This document shows positions 1 through 13,538 of a DNA stretch of 64,000 nt, in pieces (the stretch's first letter is position 1; each line of letters begins with the position of its first letter). Both the position numbers and the translations under genes were made by a program. The stretch comes from Arthrobacter sp. B0490 (lineage in GTDB: Bacteria > Actinomycetota > Actinomycetes > Actinomycetales > Micrococcaceae), in contig NZ_PJIR01000012.1 in the NCBI RefSeq assembly GCF_002929355.1, positions 17,204-81,203 of the forward strand. The letters run 5' to 3'. The notes below the pieces were generated by a model that saw nothing but the letters and a program-made list of their open reading frames with translations, was not told the origin of the DNA and searched no databases.

Positions 1-1083
1 CCAGCCCGTGTCGACGAGGCGTTGGGCCTCCGTGGTCCTGCCGATGGAGGTGAGCAGCATCGCCGTCCCCTCGTGCTCGGCCCGCAGCAGCAGCACGTCC
101 CGGACGTGCTGGTATGGGGCCCGCTGCTCGATGTGCTGGTCGTCGCCGTCGTCCCAGAGGCAGACCAGGCCGAGGTCCTTCACGGGCGCGTAGGCGGCCG
201 ACCGGGTACCGACGGCGACGGTCGCCGTGCCGTGGAGGACGCGCAGGAAGTTCCGGTACCTCGGCGTCGCGCCGTCCTCCCCCGTCAGCCGGGCGACGGC
301 GGGCGCGCCGAGCCGGGCGACGAGGGCCTCCTCCACCCGTGCGAGGTCACGCTGGTCGGGCACGACGACGACGGACCCGCGCCCCGAGGCGGCGGTGGCC
401 GCCACGGCGTCGGCGATCTCCTCGGTCCACGCGGTGGGACCGTACCCGCCGAGGCTCGTGAGGACGGCCCGCGGAGACTCCCCCGCCCTGAGGTGCTGCA
501 GGTAGGTCCGTCCGTTGACGTAGCGGCCGAAGCTGCCGGAGGACCGGGGTTCCACGTAGACGGGGAGCGCGGGTTCCTGTGTGTCGTCCGGGACCGCCTC
601 CGGTATCTGCCTGCCGGCCGGGAACTCCGTCTCGACGCGGGCCATGCGCGGCGGAACGGCGGACCGCAGGACATCGCTCACGGTGCCCACGGACCGCGCT
701 GCGACGGCGGTCGCGAGGGCCAGGATCTCGGGCGTGAGCACCTGCTGCGAGGAGACGACCTTGCCAAGTGGCAGGAGCGTGGCGGTCGTGCTGGCCTCGT
801 CGACCCGTTCGGCCAGGAACGCGGCCTGCTCCCGTCCGGCGAACCGCACCTTCACGCGGACCCCTGGCTGCGCCTCGGTGTCCATCGCGGCCGGCACCGC
901 GTAGTCGAAGAAGCGGTCGAGGTGCGGCAGCTGGGCATCGAGGACGACCCGCGCGACGGGCAGTGACGACGCCCGCTCGGGGTCGGCGAGGGGCAGTTTG
1001 GCGGGGCCGAATCCGTGCAGGAGCGACAGCTGGCCATCGGTACCCGGGGTCGGTCGCGTGGCGGGACGCGTCGTCTCCGTCAT
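1..1083 (-). CDS. priA: Primosomal protein N' (PriA), N-terminal part, cut by window edge
   Basis: The visible 361 codons run from an ATG to the window edge without a stop. The PriA DNA-binding domain signature FDYAVP lies near residue 60, followed by a helicase-like region containing VVVVPDQRDLARVEE, GTRSAAYAP and a degenerate DEAH-like WDDGDDQH. PriA restarts stalled replication forks by recognising branched DNA and loading the helicase. Actinobacterial PriA proteins commonly lack intact helicase motifs, and no canonical Walker A is seen in the visible part; this is a family-level inference because the C-terminus is missing. It lies 45 bp downstream of metK on the same strand, the usual actinobacterial order, so co-transcription is likely. 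Confidence 0.88.
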   Translation of the reverse strand, partial: MTETTRPATRPTPGTDGQLSLLHGFGPAKLPLADPERASSLPVARVVLDAQLPHLDRFFDYAVPAAMDTEAQPGVRVKVRFAGREQAAFLAERVDEASTTATLLPLGKVVSSQQVLTPEILALATAVAARSVGTVSDVLRSAVPPRMARVETEFPAGRQIPEAVPDDTQEPALPVYVEPRSSGSFGRYVNGRTYLQHLRAGESPRAVLTSLGGYGPTAWTEEIADAVAATAASGRGSVVVVPDQRDLARVEEALVARLGAPAVARLTGEDGATPRYRNFLRVLHGTATVAVGTRSAAYAPVKDLGLVCLWDDGDDQHIEQRAPYQHVRDVLLLRAEHEGTAMLLTSIGRTTEAQRLVDTGW

Positions 1084-1090
1084 GATGCTG

Positions 1091-1116
1091 CGGCGGGCGA
1101 CGCGTGCCGCCCGCCG
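1091..1116 (-). other. GC-only hairpin between metK and priA
   Basis: Two perfect 8-bp arms (CGGCGGGC and its complement) flank a 10-nt loop in the 45-bp metK-priA gap. There is no U tract, so it may be a weak terminator, an mRNA-stabilising stem or chance in GC-rich DNA. Confidence 0.3.
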
Positions 1117-1128
1117 TCCCCTCCCGCC

Positions 1129-2340
1129 TCAGGCGTTGAAGTAGCTCCGCAGCTTGTCCACACGGTCCTTGCGCTCCCAGGTGAAGTCGTCCTCCTCGCG
1201 GCCGAAGTGGCCGTGCGCCGCCGTCCGCTGGTAGATCGGGCGCTTGAGGTCGAGTGCGTTGATGATGCCGAGCGGGCGCAGGTCGAAGAGCTCGCTGATC
1301 GCGGTGCCGATCGCCTGCGGGTCGACGGTCTCGGTGCCGAACGTCTCGACATAGATGCCGACGGGCTGCGCCATGCCGATGGCGTAGGCGATCTGGATCT
1401 CCGCGCGGCGGGCGAGGCCGGCCGCGACGACGTTCTTGGCGACCCAGCGCATCGCATAGGCGGCAGACCGGTCGACCTTCGACGGGTCCTTGCCGCTGAA
1501 TGCTCCGCCGCCGTGGCGTGCCATGCCGCCGTAGGTGTCGACGATGATCTTGCGTCCGGTGAGGCCGGCGTCGCCCACGGGGCCGCCGATGATGAAGGCG
1601 CCTCCCGGGTTGAGGATGTGCCGGACGTTCGAGGCATCGAGCTCGGACTCCGCCAGGACCGGGGTGATCACGTGCTCGACGAGGTCGGCGCGCAGCTCGT
1701 CGAGGGAGACGTCCGCGGCGTGCTGCGACGAGATGACGACGGAGTCGATGGTCACCGGCCGGTCGCCGTCGTACCCGATGGTGACCTGCGTCTTGCCGTC
1801 CGGGCGCAGGTACGGGAGGGTGCCGTCCTTGCGGACGGTGGTGAGGCGTTCGGACAGGCGGTGGGACAGCCAGATGGGCGTGGGCATGAGCACCGACGTC
1901 TCGTCGCTCGCATAGCCGAACATGATGCCCTGGTCCCCCGCGCCCTGCGCGTCGTACGGATCGAGGCCCGTGCCTTCGCGGGTCTCGAGGGAGGTGAAGA
2001 CACCGGAGGCGATCTCCGCGCTCTGCTGGCCGATGGACACCGAGACACCGCAGCGGGCACCGTCGAAGCCGTTGGCCGAGGAGTCGTAGCCGATGCCGAG
2101 GATGGTCTTGCGGACGATGTCGGGGATCTCCACGTAGGCCTCGGTGGTGACCTCGCCCGCCACATGGACGAGGCCGGTCGTGACGAGGGTCTCCACCGCC
2201 ACGCGGGAGGCGGGATCCTGCTCGAGCAGGCCGTCGAGGATCGCGTCGCTGATCTGGTCGCAGATCTTGTCCGGATGACCCTCGGTGACCGACTCCGACG
2301 TGAAGAGGCGCAGGGGGGAATCAGGGCTGGGTGATTTCAC
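1129..2340 (-). CDS. metK: S-adenosylmethionine synthetase
   Basis: Makes S-adenosylmethionine from methionine and ATP in the cytosol. The 403-residue protein has the normal family length and the expected motifs: EGHPDK near residue 20, [12 protein letters not shown] around 133, and [16 protein letters not shown] around 247, which contributes to the ATP/phosphate site. The start is a GTG. No Shine-Dalgarno sequence precedes it, but a TAGAGT hexamer ends exactly six bases upstream, which fits a leaderless transcript. coaBC lies 98 bp upstream and priA 45 bp downstream, all on the minus strand, so metK may also be read from coaBC. Confidence 0.97.
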   Translation of the reverse strand: MKSPSPDSPLRLFTSESVTEGHPDKICDQISDAILDGLLEQDPASRVAVETLVTTGLVHVAGEVTTEAYVEIPDIVRKTILGIGYDSSANGFDGARCGVSVSIGQQSAEIASGVFTSLETREGTGLDPYDAQGAGDQGIMFGYASDETSVLMPTPIWLSHRLSERLTTVRKDGTLPYLRPDGKTQVTIGYDGDRPVTIDSVVISSQHAADVSLDELRADLVEHVITPVLAESELDASNVRHILNPGGAFIIGGPVGDAGLTGRKIIVDTYGGMARHGGGAFSGKDPSKVDRSAAYAMRWVAKNVVAAGLARRAEIQIAYAIGMAQPVGIYVETFGTETVDPQAIGTAISELFDLRPLGIINALDLKRPIYQRTAAHGHFGREEDDFTWERKDRVDKLRSYFNA

Positions 2341-2346
2341 GTGCCC

Positions 2347-2352
2347 ACTCTA
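2347..2352 (-). promoter_or_regulatory. Likely -10 box of metK (leaderless)
   Basis: TAGAGT on the minus strand ends six bases before the metK GTG, placing the transcription start at or next to the start codon. No convincing -35 box is visible. The same spacing recurs at several other genes in the window. Confidence 0.55.
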
Positions 2353-2438
2353 CTTGGTCGGAGGGACAGTCCCGCCCGGGTGCTACGCGCCGCGACGCCG
2401 CCGCACGGGATGCCGACGGCGCGCCGCGACGGGGGTGC

Positions 2439-3674
2439 TCAGCGGGCCAGCAGGCTCGCCGCGTGGCTGATGACGGCGTCCGCGACGACGCGCTTGGTGC
2501 CGCGCAGCGGGGCCGATTCGCTGCCGCCGGCGTCGAGGATGGTGACCTCGTTGGAGTCGGCCCCGAAGACCCGGTCGGAGCCCACGACGTTGAGCACGAG
2601 GAAGTCGCATCCCTTCCGTGCGAGCTTCGCGCGGGCATGGGTGAGGGGATCGGCCGTCGCGTCGCCCGTCTCGGCGGCGAATCCGGCGATGACCAGCGGG
2701 CCGTCCCGCCCGTCCCGGCCGAGCAGGGCCTCCCGGGCGAGGACGGCGTCACGGAGCACGTCGGGGTTGCGGACGAGCGTGAGCACCGGGTCGGTGCCGT
2801 CGTCGTTCTTCTTGATCTTGGTGGCGGCCGTCTCGGCGGGGCGGAAGTCCGCCACCGCGGCCGCCATGACGAGCACGTCCGTGGCCGGCAGCGCCTCGAG
2901 GACGGCGTCGCGCAGCTGGAGTGCCGACTCGACGCGGACGATGTCGCACCCGCGGGGCGGGGCGACCTCCGCGTGGGCGAGCACGAGGGTCACGAGGGCC
3001 CCCTGGGCGAGGGCCGCCTCGGCCAGCGCCATGCCCTGCTTGCCGGAGGACCGGTTGCCGAGGAACCGCACCGGGTCGAGCGCCTCCCGGGTACCGCCGA
3101 CGGAGATGGTGACGCGCTTGCCCTGCAGGGCGCCGTCGCCGGCTCCGCCTCCGTCGGTGGCGGCCAGGGCCGCGGCGAAGATGTCCGCCGGCTCGGGAAG
3201 CCTGCCGGGGCCCGAGTCGGCGCCCGTGAGGCGGCCGGACGTAGGCTCGATCACGGTGATGCCGCGGGAGCGGAGGACCTCGACGTTCGCACGGGTGGCG
3301 GCATGCCGCCACATCTCGGTGTGCATCGCCGGGGCCATAACCACGGGTCCGCGTGCCATGAGGAGGGTCCCGGTCAGGAGGTCGTCGGCCAGGCCGGCCG
3401 CCGCGCGGGCGAGGACGTCGGCGGTGGCGGGCGCGACGACGATCAGGTCGGCCTCGTGCCCGAGGCGCACGTGGTTCACCTTGTCGACGTCGTCCCAGAC
3501 GCTGTTGCTGACGGGATGGCCGGACAGGGCCTCCCACGTCGCCGTCCCCACGAAGCGCGTGGCGGCCTCGGTGGGGATGACCGTGACGTCGTGGCCGGAC
3601 TCCGTGAAAAGACGGAGGAGGGATGCTGCCTTGTAGGCTGCGATCCCTCCTCCGACACCAAGTACTATGCGCAC
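2439..3674 (-). CDS. coaBC: Phosphopantothenoylcysteine decarboxylase / phosphopantothenate-cysteine ligase
   Basis: Bifunctional coenzyme A enzyme: the CoaB part joins cysteine to 4'-phosphopantothenate and the CoaC part decarboxylates the product. The N-terminal flavoprotein domain begins GVGGGIAAYKAASLLR and contains the catalytic His in DDVDKVNHVRLG and the PAMHTEMW substrate motif. The C-terminal ligase domain has SVGGTREALDPVRFLGNRSS (about residues 191-210) and a KIKK motif with lysines expected for ligation. Length (411 aa) is normal. The start is GTG, 35 bp downstream of rpoZ, as expected for the gmk-rpoZ-coaBC operon. Confidence 0.96.
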   Translation of the reverse strand: MRIVLGVGGGIAAYKAASLLRLFTESGHDVTVIPTEAATRFVGTATWEALSGHPVSNSVWDDVDKVNHVRLGHEADLIVVAPATADVLARAAAGLADDLLTGTLLMARGPVVMAPAMHTEMWRHAATRANVEVLRSRGITVIEPTSGRLTGADSGPGRLPEPADIFAAALAATDGGGAGDGALQGKRVTISVGGTREALDPVRFLGNRSSGKQGMALAEAALAQGALVTLVLAHAEVAPPRGCDIVRVESALQLRDAVLEALPATDVLVMAAAVADFRPAETAATKIKKNDDGTDPVLTLVRNPDVLRDAVLAREALLGRDGRDGPLVIAGFAAETGDATADPLTHARAKLARKGCDFLVLNVVGSDRVFGADSNEVTILDAGGSESAPLRGTKRVVADAVISHAASLLAR

Positions 3675-3709
3675 CGGTTAGCTACCGCCGACTGGGTGAT
3701 ATCGGCGTG

Positions 3710-3970
3710 CTACTCGGACTGTTCCATGGGCGCGGACACGAGCATGCCCTCGTTGATCTCGCGCAGCGCGATGGAGAGCGGCTTCTCGTTGAGCTTCGTG
3801 TCCACGAGCGGGCCGACGTACTCGAACAGGCCCTCGTGGAGCTGCGAGTAGTACGCGTTGATCTGGCGGGCACGCTTGGCGCCGTAGATCACGAGGGCGT
3901 ACTTCGAGTCCGCGACCTCCAGGAGGGAGTCGATCGGCGGGTTGATGATGCCTTCGGGCTGAGATGACAC
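3710..3970 (-). CDS. rpoZ: RNA polymerase omega subunit
   Basis: Small 86-residue subunit that helps assemble the beta' subunit into RNA polymerase. The conserved omega core is visible as [20 protein letters not shown] followed by the acidic and basic C-terminal part. The GTG start is preceded by a clear GGAG Shine-Dalgarno sequence five bases upstream. It sits between gmk and coaBC on the same strand, the standard actinobacterial order. Confidence 0.95.
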   Translation of the reverse strand: MSSQPEGIINPPIDSLLEVADSKYALVIYGAKRARQINAYYSQLHEGLFEYVGPLVDTKLNEKPLSIALREINEGMLVSAPMEQSE

Positions 3971-4012
3971 AAATTCTCCAAAAATTAGGCGGAACGGCTG
4001 GTGCGGGGCCTC

Positions 4013-4582
4013 TCAGCGCTGCAGCGGACGCAGTCCCATCAGTGATACGAGCTCGTCTGCCGCATGCTCCACGCTGTCGTTGACGACGGTGTGGTTGAAT
4101 TCCGGCTCGGCGGCAAGTTCCAGTTTAGCGGTTTCCAGGCGTTGCTGCTGTTCCTCCGGTGTTTCGGTGCCGCGGCCCACGAGGCGGCGCACCATCTCGT
4201 CCCAGGTGGGCGGTGCGAGGAACACGAATGTCGCCTCCGGCATGCTCTCCTTGACCTGGCGCGCACCCTGCAGATCGATCTCCAGCAGGACGGTCCGGCC
4301 CTCGTCCATCGCGGCCTGGACGGTGCGCCGGAGCGTACCGTACCGGTTGCGGCCGTGGACCACGGCCCACTCGAGCAACTGCCCGTCGGCGACGAGCTGG
4401 TCGAACTCGTCGGAGGAGACGAAGAAGTAGTGCACCCCGTCCACCTCGCCGGGGCGGGGCGGGCGCGTGGTCGCCGAGACGGAGAGCCACACCTCGGGGT
4501 AGTTGTCCCGGATGTAGGTCGAGACTGTCCCCTTGCCGACCGCGGTGGGACCGGCAAGGACTGTCAGCCGAGGCTGTGACAC
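4013..4582 (-). CDS. gmk: Guanylate kinase
   Basis: Phosphorylates GMP to GDP with ATP. The P-loop GPTAVGKGT is at residues 11-19, followed by the GMP-binding [20 protein letters not shown] segment. The frame is open for 31 more codons upstream, but GTG at 4582 was chosen because it has an AAGGAAG Shine-Dalgarno sequence and gives the usual 189-residue length; the longer form would overlap mihF. It lies 10 bp downstream of mihF and 42 bp upstream of rpoZ. Confidence 0.96.
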   Translation of the reverse strand: MSQPRLTVLAGPTAVGKGTVSTYIRDNYPEVWLSVSATTRPPRPGEVDGVHYFFVSSDEFDQLVADGQLLEWAVVHGRNRYGTLRRTVQAAMDEGRTVLLEIDLQGARQVKESMPEATFVFLAPPTWDEMVRRLVGRGTETPEEQQQRLETAKLELAAEPEFNHTVVNDSVEHAADELVSLMGLRPLQR

Positions 4583-4592
4583 TAATGCTTCC

Positions 4593-4931
4593 TTACTTGC
4601 CGGCCGGGCCGGCGTGATGTTGTTCGAGGTACAGGACCAGGGCCTTGCGCTGATGGATGCCGAGGCCGCGTACACGGCGCGTTGCGGCGATGCCGACCTC
4701 TGCCATGATGGCCGCCGCGCGCACGTCGCCCACGCCGGGCAGTGCCTTGAGGAGGTCCAGGACCTTCAGACGGCCCACGGCGTCGTCGCCGTCCGGGTTG
4801 TCGATGACCTCCGCCACCGAAAGCTTACCGGTCTTGAGCCGGGACTTGACGTCCGCCCGTACCGCACGCGCCGCCGTCGCCTTCCCGCGTGCCAGGGTTC
4901 GTTCGTCATCCGTCAGTGGCTTCAGGCTCAC
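4593..4931 (-). CDS. mihF: Actinobacterial integration host factor mIHF
   Basis: Nucleoid-associated DNA-binding protein specific to Actinobacteria, unrelated to the IHF alpha/beta pair of proteobacteria. The 112-residue basic protein has the family helix-turn-helix region [20 protein letters not shown] and a C-terminal [10 protein letters not shown]. The GTG start has AGGGAG upstream. It is directly followed by gmk, as in mycobacteria (Rv1388-gmk). A promoter is visible about 100 bp upstream in the gap after pyrF. Confidence 0.93.
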   Translation of the reverse strand: MSLKPLTDDERTLARGKATAARAVRADVKSRLKTGKLSVAEVIDNPDGDDAVGRLKVLDLLKALPGVGDVRAAAIMAEVGIAATRRVRGLGIHQRKALVLYLEQHHAGPAGK

Positions 4932-5013
4932 GCGTGCTCCCTGCGCTGGACGGCACCACGGATGGCGGCGACCGCTCGTCGTCTCGCTCGGTCAAGGGTC
5001 TCCCCGGAAACGG

Positions 5014-5034
5014 GGTTCGGGCTGGAACCGAACC
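5014..5034 (-). other. Short inverted repeat in the mihF upstream region
   Basis: 7-bp arms GGTTCGG / CCGAACC with a 7-base loop, just after the proposed -10 box of mihF. It could be a leader hairpin or an operator-like site, and no U tract follows. Confidence 0.3.
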
Positions 5035-5060
5035 TACCGGGCGCAGCCCTCCGAAATCAA
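5031..5060 (-). promoter_or_regulatory. Likely promoter of mihF-gmk-rpoZ
   Basis: On the minus strand TTGATT (5060-5055) and TAGGTT (5036-5031) are separated by 18 bases, close to a housekeeping-sigma promoter. It lies in the 153-bp gap between pyrF and mihF. Confidence 0.5.
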
Positions 5061-5084
5061 TGCGCCCGGTGTCGGGCGCACCGG

Positions 5085-5922
5085 TCAGGCGAGCTCGTCC
5101 CGGGTGTGTTCCGCGGCTTCCCGCAGGCCGGCGGCACCGGGTCCGGCGGCGAGGATGGCACGGCTCGACGTCGGGAGCACGAACGGCAGGGCGTCCCCGA
5201 AGGCTTCCCGCAGCTCGTGCGGCCCGGCACCCTGCGCTCCCACGCCGGGCGCGAGGATGGGGCCGTTGAGGCCGGCCAGGTCGAGGCCGAGGTCCCGTGC
5301 GGCGGACCCGACGGTCGCGCCGACCACCAGGCCGACGTACCCGGGTCCGGGGCCGGCGTTCTCCGCGGCGGCCGCGTGGGCGATCGAGCGTGCGACGGAC
5401 GCGTCGCCGCCCACGTGCTGGACGGATCGGCCCTCGGGGTTCGAGGTCAGCGCGAGGACGAACACGCCGCGCCCGGTGGCGGCGGCGAGGTCGAGGGCAG
5501 GCCGGAGGGACTCGAAGCCGAGATACGGGTTCAGCGTGACGGCGTCGGCCGCGAGGGGCCGGCCCTCCCCCAGCCATGCGTCCGCGTAGGCCTGCATGGT
5601 GGAGCCGATGTCGCCGCGCTTCGCGTCGGCGATGGTCAGCACGCCGGCGTCGGCCGCCCGGGCGAGCAGGGTCTCGAGGACGGCGAGCCCACGAGCACCG
5701 TGGCGTTCGTACAGCGCGACCTGCGGCTTCAGGGCCGCGGCCACGGGTCCGACCGCGTCGAGCACGGTCAGCGAGAACCGCTCGAGCCCGGACGGCGAGT
5801 CCTCGAGCCCCCAGGCCGCGAGCAGCCCGGGGTGCGGGTCGATGCCGACGCACAGGCTCCCCCGGGCCGTGCGTGCCGCCGCGAGCCGCTCCCCGAACGG
5901 GGCGCGGACCGCGGCGCCGGCC

Positions 5923-5933
<11 letters not shown>
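5085..5933 (-). CDS. pyrF: Orotidine 5'-phosphate decarboxylase
   Basis: Last step of UMP synthesis, decarboxylating OMP. The catalytic motif [11 protein letters not shown] is present with the Lys-Asp network, and [11 protein letters not shown] is near the N-terminus, placing it in the mycobacterial-type (PyrF subfamily 2) group. ATG at 5933 is preferred over a start 12 codons upstream because it overlaps the carB stop by only 11 bp, like other junctions in the operon; this gives 282 residues. It is the last gene of the pyr operon. Confidence 0.95.
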
Positions 5934-9230
<3,297 letters not shown>

Positions 9231-9231
<1 letters not shown>

Positions 9232-10577
9232 CAGTTCTCTTCCTGCGTTGTGCCGGGGCGTGTGCTGTCGTGGCGGGGCTGCGTGCCCGTCACCCTGGAT
9301 CCGTGCGTGCCGGGTTCCTCGCCGGCCGCACGGGCGAGCGCCGCCGCTTCGGAGGGGGCGTCGAGGGACGACGCGAGGACGGCGTCGCCCGAGCCGGGGT
9401 CCGCCTTCTCGGCCTGCATGAGGGCGATGAAGCGGTCGAAGAGGTACGCCGAGTCGTGGGGGCCGGCGGCCGCCTCCGGGTGGTACTGGACGGAGAAGGC
9501 GGGCAGGTCGAGGCAGGCGAGGCCCTCGACGACGTCGTCGTTGAGGTTCACGTGGCTCACCTCGACGCGGCCGTACGAGCCCACGGGCGCCTCGACCGGG
9601 CCGTCGAGCGGCGCGTCGACCGCGAACCCGTGGTTGTGCGAGGTGATCTCGACCTTGCCGGTGCGGCGGTCGAGGACGGGCTGGTTGATGCCGCGGTGGC
9701 CGTAGCGCAGTTTGTACGTGCCGAAGCCGAGGGCGCGTCCGAGGATCTGGTTGCCGAAGCAGATGCCGAAGAACGGCATCCGGGCGTCGAGGACGCGGCG
9801 CAGGAGTTCCACCTGAGCGTCGGCGGTCGCGGGATCGCCCGGACCGTTGGACATGAACACGCCGTCCGGCGCCGCCCGGGTGATGTCGGCGAAGCTGGCC
9901 CCGGCGGGCAGGACCACGGTCCGCACGCCGCGCTGGGCGAAGTGCTTGGGCGTCATGGCCTTGATGCCGAGGTCGAGGGCCGCGATGGTGGCGACCGTCC
10001 CTCCGGTCCAGCCGTGGTCGGCGGGCTCGACGACGTAGGCCTCGTCGATGCTGACCTCCTCGGCGAGGCGGGCTCCGGCCATGGCAGGCTGGGCGAGGAC
10101 CTGCTCGACGAGCCGCTCCTGGTTCGACGCGGCATCGGCGCCGGAGAAGATCCCGGCCCGCATGGCGCCGCGCTCGCGGAGGTGCCGGGTGATGGCGCGC
10201 GTGTCCACTCCCTCGATACCGACGACGCCCTGCTCGCGCAGCTGCTCGTCGAGGCTCTGCTCGGAGCGCCAGTTGGACGGGCGGCGGGCGGCGTCGCGGA
10301 CGATGTAGCCGGCCACCCAGATGCGGCGCGACTCGGCGTCGTCAGCGTTCACTCCCGTGTTGCCGATGTGCGGTGCGGTCTGCACCACGAGCTGGCGGGC
10401 GTAGGACGGGTCGGTGATGGTCTCCTGGTAGCCGGTCATGCCGGTCGCGAAGACGGCCTCGCCGAGCGCGGTGCCCTCGGCGCCGTACGCGCGGCCACGG
10501 AACGTGCGCCCGTCCTCCAGGACGAGCACCGCGGGTGTCTTCGGTCGGTCCGGTGCCTTCGATGGAGCGTGGCTCAC
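9231..10577 (-). CDS. carA: Carbamoyl-phosphate synthase small chain (glutaminase)
   Basis: Hydrolyses glutamine and channels ammonia to CarB. A CPSase small domain ([25 protein letters not shown]) is followed by a class I glutamine amidotransferase with the nucleophile Cys in [10 protein letters not shown] and the His/Glu pair in [11 protein letters not shown]. The GTG start overlaps the stop of the upstream membrane-protein gene by four bases (GTGA). At 448 residues it is longer than typical CarA: about 50 residues after the last catalytic block form an Ala/Gly/Thr-rich, probably disordered tail ending in TQEEN. Confidence 0.97.
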
Positions 10578-11149
10578 AGCTGTTCCCTGCCTTCGGGGGT
10601 CGGTGGAGTTCGATGGTCTGCAGTACGTGGAGTGCCGGGCGTGCCGGGTCCGTCGGCTGTCCCGTCCGGGACGAGCGCCGCGATCGCGGCGACGAGCTGG
10701 GCCTTCTGCGCGGGGTGGCGGGTGCGGAAGCCGGTGTCGACGCGCCCGGTGCCGAGGCGCCAGGTCATGACGACGAGGCCTTCCTTCTCGACGAACTTGC
10801 CCGTCATGCCGGCGGCGAGGTGCACCGACGTGAGGTCGGCGCGGGGGATGAAGACGGTGCGGGCACCGGTGCGGTCGAGGACCACGCCGTCGGGGTGCAC
10901 TGCTGCGACGGCGTTGCCGCGGAGACCGAGACCGTGGACCGCGATGCGGTCGAGCCAGTCCCCCGCCGTCGTCGTCGCGACGTACTGTCCTTCCGCCGCG
11001 TAGAGGACCGGTCCGGGGTCGGCGGGCGTCTCCGGCGGCGCGGGGACGTCCGCCTGGCGGCGGAGCCGGTTGCGCCACCCGAGCGCCATGAGCGCGACGA
11101 GGACCGCGATGATGCCCAGCGTCAGGGCCACCCAGCCTAGATACTCCAT
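10574..11149 (-). CDS. Membrane-anchored PH-like protein of the pyr operon
   Basis: A 191-residue protein of unknown function. Residues 5-24 form one transmembrane helix ([18 protein letters not shown]), followed by a basic stop-transfer stretch (WRNRLRRQ), a Pro-rich linker and a soluble beta-rich region resembling a bacterial PH-like domain, then a Thr/Pro-rich tail. It is translationally coupled on both sides: it overlaps pyrC by 13 bp and carA by 4 bp. Mycobacteria carry a membrane protein in the same slot (Rv1382), so the link with pyrimidine synthesis is conserved. A role in anchoring or regulating the pathway is speculation. Confidence 0.8.
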   Translation of the reverse strand: MEYLGWVALTLGIIAVLVALMALGWRNRLRRQADVPAPPETPADPGPVLYAAEGQYVATTTAGDWLDRIAVHGLGLRGNAVAAVHPDGVVLDRTGARTVFIPRADLTSVHLAAGMTGKFVEKEGLVVMTWRLGTGRVDTGFRTRHPAQKAQLVAAIAALVPDGTADGPGTPGTPRTADHRTPPTPEGREQL

Positions 11150-12516
11150 GCCGGAGCCTCCCCGGTCGCGCCGAGTGCTGCCGGGCGCGGGGTGGCGAGC
11201 CGGCCGTCGAGGACCGTGGCGTGCCCGGCGAAGAAGGTCGCACGCACGCTGCCGGGCAGTTCGAGGCCGCGGAACGGGCTGTTGCGTCCCTTCGTGGCCA
11301 TCGTCGAGGGATCGACCGTCCAGCGCGCCGTGGGGTCGACGAGGATCAGGTTCGCCGGCTCGCCCGCGGCGAGGGGACGGCCCTGGTGCGCGAGCCGGCC
11401 GATCCGGGCCGGTGTCACGGACGTGACGCGGGCGAAGCCCTCCCAGTCGAGCAGCCCGGTCTCCACCATGGCGTGCTGCACCACGGACAGGGCCGTCTCG
11501 AGGCCGGTCATGCCCATGGCGGCCTGCGCCCACTCGCATTCCTTGTGCTCGCTCGGGTGCGGAGCGTGGTCCGTGCCGACGACGTCGATCGTCCCGTCGG
11601 CGAGGGCCGCACGGAGGGCGGAGACGTCGTCGGGGGTGCGCAGCGGCGGGTTGACCTTGTAGACGGGGTCGTAGCTGCGGACCAGGTCGTCGGTGAGGAG
11701 CAGGTGGTGCGGCGTGACCTCGGCGGTGACGTGGATGCCGCGGGCCTTGGCCCACCGGATGATCTCGACGGAGCCGGCCGTGGAGACGTGGCAGACGTGG
11801 AGGCGCGAGCCGACGTGCTGGGCGAGCAGGACGTCGCGGGCGATGATGCTCTCCTCGGCGACCGCGGGCCAGCCGGTCAGTCCGAGGACCGCGGAGACGT
11901 CGCCCTCGTTCATCTGGGCACCCTCGGTGAGGCGCGGTTCCTGCGCGTGCTGCGCGATCACGCCGTCGAACGCCTTGACGTATTCGAGGGCGCGGCGCAT
12001 GAGCACCGGGTCGGAGACGCAGATGCCGTCGTCGGAGAAGACGCGCACGGAGGCCCGCGACTCGGCCATGGCTCCGAGCTCGGCGAGGCGTTCGCCGCCG
12101 AGGCCGACGGTGACGGCGCCGACGGGCCGCACCTCCACCCATCCGGAGGCGAGGCCCAGGCGGTACACCTGTTCCACGACGCCCGCGGTGTCGGCCACCG
12201 GCGAGCTGTTGGCCATGGCGTGGATCGCGGTGAAACCGCCGAGGGCGGCGGCGCGGGATCCGGTCTCGACCGTCTCGGCGTCCTCGCGTCCCGGCTCCCG
12301 GAGGTGGGTGTGGAGGTCCACCATGCCGGGCAGGGCGACGAGCCCTGCGGCGTCGATGATGGCCGCGTCCGGCGAGGCCTCGCCCGCTGCGGCGCTGCCC
12401 ACGGCCGCGATGACGCCGTCGCGCAGGAGGAGGTCCCCGGCGTCGCGTCCGAGGAGGGAGGCGCCGCGGATGAGGTACTGGGTCGGGGCTGCGGGGGTGC
12501 TGGCGGGGGTGGTCAC
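11137..12516 (-). CDS. pyrC: Dihydroorotase
   Basis: Cyclises carbamoyl-aspartate to dihydroorotate. It is an amidohydrolase with the metal-binding [10 protein letters not shown], later histidines in IAQHAQEP and [11 protein letters not shown], and the catalytic Asp in VVGTDHAPH. The GTG at 12516 overlaps the pyrB stop by four bases (GTGA), and a longer upstream extension would lie inside pyrB, so this start is preferred. The product is 459 residues, a normal type I dihydroorotase size. Confidence 0.96.
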   Translation of the reverse strand: MTTPASTPAAPTQYLIRGASLLGRDAGDLLLRDGVIAAVGSAAAGEASPDAAIIDAAGLVALPGMVDLHTHLREPGREDAETVETGSRAAALGGFTAIHAMANSSPVADTAGVVEQVYRLGLASGWVEVRPVGAVTVGLGGERLAELGAMAESRASVRVFSDDGICVSDPVLMRRALEYVKAFDGVIAQHAQEPRLTEGAQMNEGDVSAVLGLTGWPAVAEESIIARDVLLAQHVGSRLHVCHVSTAGSVEIIRWAKARGIHVTAEVTPHHLLLTDDLVRSYDPVYKVNPPLRTPDDVSALRAALADGTIDVVGTDHAPHPSEHKECEWAQAAMGMTGLETALSVVQHAMVETGLLDWEGFARVTSVTPARIGRLAHQGRPLAAGEPANLILVDPTARWTVDPSTMATKGRNSPFRGLELPGSVRATFFAGHATVLDGRLATPRPAALGATGEAPAWSI

Positions 12517-13538
12517 GGGGTGCGGCCTTCCGGGATCAGGACGGTCAGGTCGTCGTGCTGGTCGTGCGTGTCGTCGTGCGGGTCTCCCGCGAGCAGCAGG
12601 TACAGCGTGGCCATCCGGACGGAGACGCCGTTGCGGACCTGCGCGAGGACCGTGGAGCGCGGGGAGTCGGCGGCGGCGGAGGAGATCTCCAGTCCGCGGT
12701 TCATGGGGCCGGGGTGCATGATGACGGTGTCGTCGAGGCCCAGCGTGTCGAGCAGGGCGAGCCGCCCGTCGTCGAATCCCCACCGCCGCGAGTACTCCCG
12801 CGTGGAGGGGAAGAACGCCGCGTTCATGCGCTCGGCCTGCAGGCGGAGCATCATGACGGCGTCGGGCCGCTCGGCCAGGGCGTCGTCGAGGTTGTAGAAG
12901 ACCGTGCAGGGCCAGGCGCCCACGCCGACGGGCAGCAGCGTGGGCGGACCGGCGAGCAGCACCTCCGCCCCGAGGGTCGTCAGGAGCCACACGTTGGAGC
13001 GGGCGACGCGCGAGTGGAGGACGTCGCCGACGATCAGCACCTTCATGCCGGTGAGGTCCGTGCCGGCGGACGCGGTACCGCCCACCTGCGCCCAGTGCCG
13101 GCGGAGCGTGAAGGCGTCGAGGAGGGCCTGCGTGGGGTGTTCGTGCGTGCCGTCGCCGGCGTTGACGACGGCCGCGTCGATCCAGCCCGAGGCCGCCAGG
13201 CGGGCGGGAGCGCCCGAGGCGGGGTGACGGATGACCACGGCGTCCGCGCTCATGGCCTCCAGGGTCTGCGCGGTGTCCTTGAGGGATTCGCCCTTGGAGA
13301 CCGAGGAGCCCTTCGCCGCGAAGTTGATGACGTCCGCGGACAGCCGCTTCGCCGCCGCCTCGAACGAGATGCGCGTGCGGGTGGAGTCCTCGAAGAAGAG
13401 GTTCACGACGGTGCGTCCACGCAGCGCGGGAAGCTTCTTGATCTCGCGCTCCCCCACCGCCGCCATCTCCTCGGCGACGTCGAGGAGGCGCAGCGCGTTC
13501 CTCGCGGAGAGGTCCTGCGTGCTCAGCAGGTGCTTCAC
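12513..13538 (-). CDS. pyrB: Aspartate carbamoyltransferase catalytic subunit
   Basis: Condenses carbamoyl phosphate with aspartate. The carbamoyl-phosphate-binding motif [13 protein letters not shown] is near residue 50, HPTQALLD near residue 135, and the aspartate-loop HPGPMNRG in the C-terminal half. Length is 341 residues. There is no pyrI regulatory-subunit gene nearby, as in other Gram-positives. GTG overlaps the pyrR stop by four bases. Confidence 0.97.
   Translation of the reverse strand: MKHLLSTQDLSARNALRLLDVAEEMAAVGEREIKKLPALRGRTVVNLFFEDSTRTRISFEAAAKRLSADVINFAAKGSSVSKGESLKDTAQTLEAMSADAVVIRHPASGAPARLAASGWIDAAVVNAGDGTHEHPTQALLDAFTLRRHWAQVGGTASAGTDLTGMKVLIVGDVLHSRVARSNVWLLTTLGAEVLLAGPPTLLPVGVGAWPCTVFYNLDDALAERPDAVMMLRLQAERMNAAFFPSTREYSRRWGFDDGRLALLDTLGLDDTVIMHPGPMNRGLEISSAAADSPRSTVLAQVRNGVSVRMATLYLLLAGDPHDDTHDQHDDLTVLIPEGRTP

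Noticed and set aside
2341..2438. Possible SAM riboswitch upstream of metK
   Set aside because: The gap is only 98 bp, shows no recognisable SAM-riboswitch core, and a -10-like box sits directly before the start.
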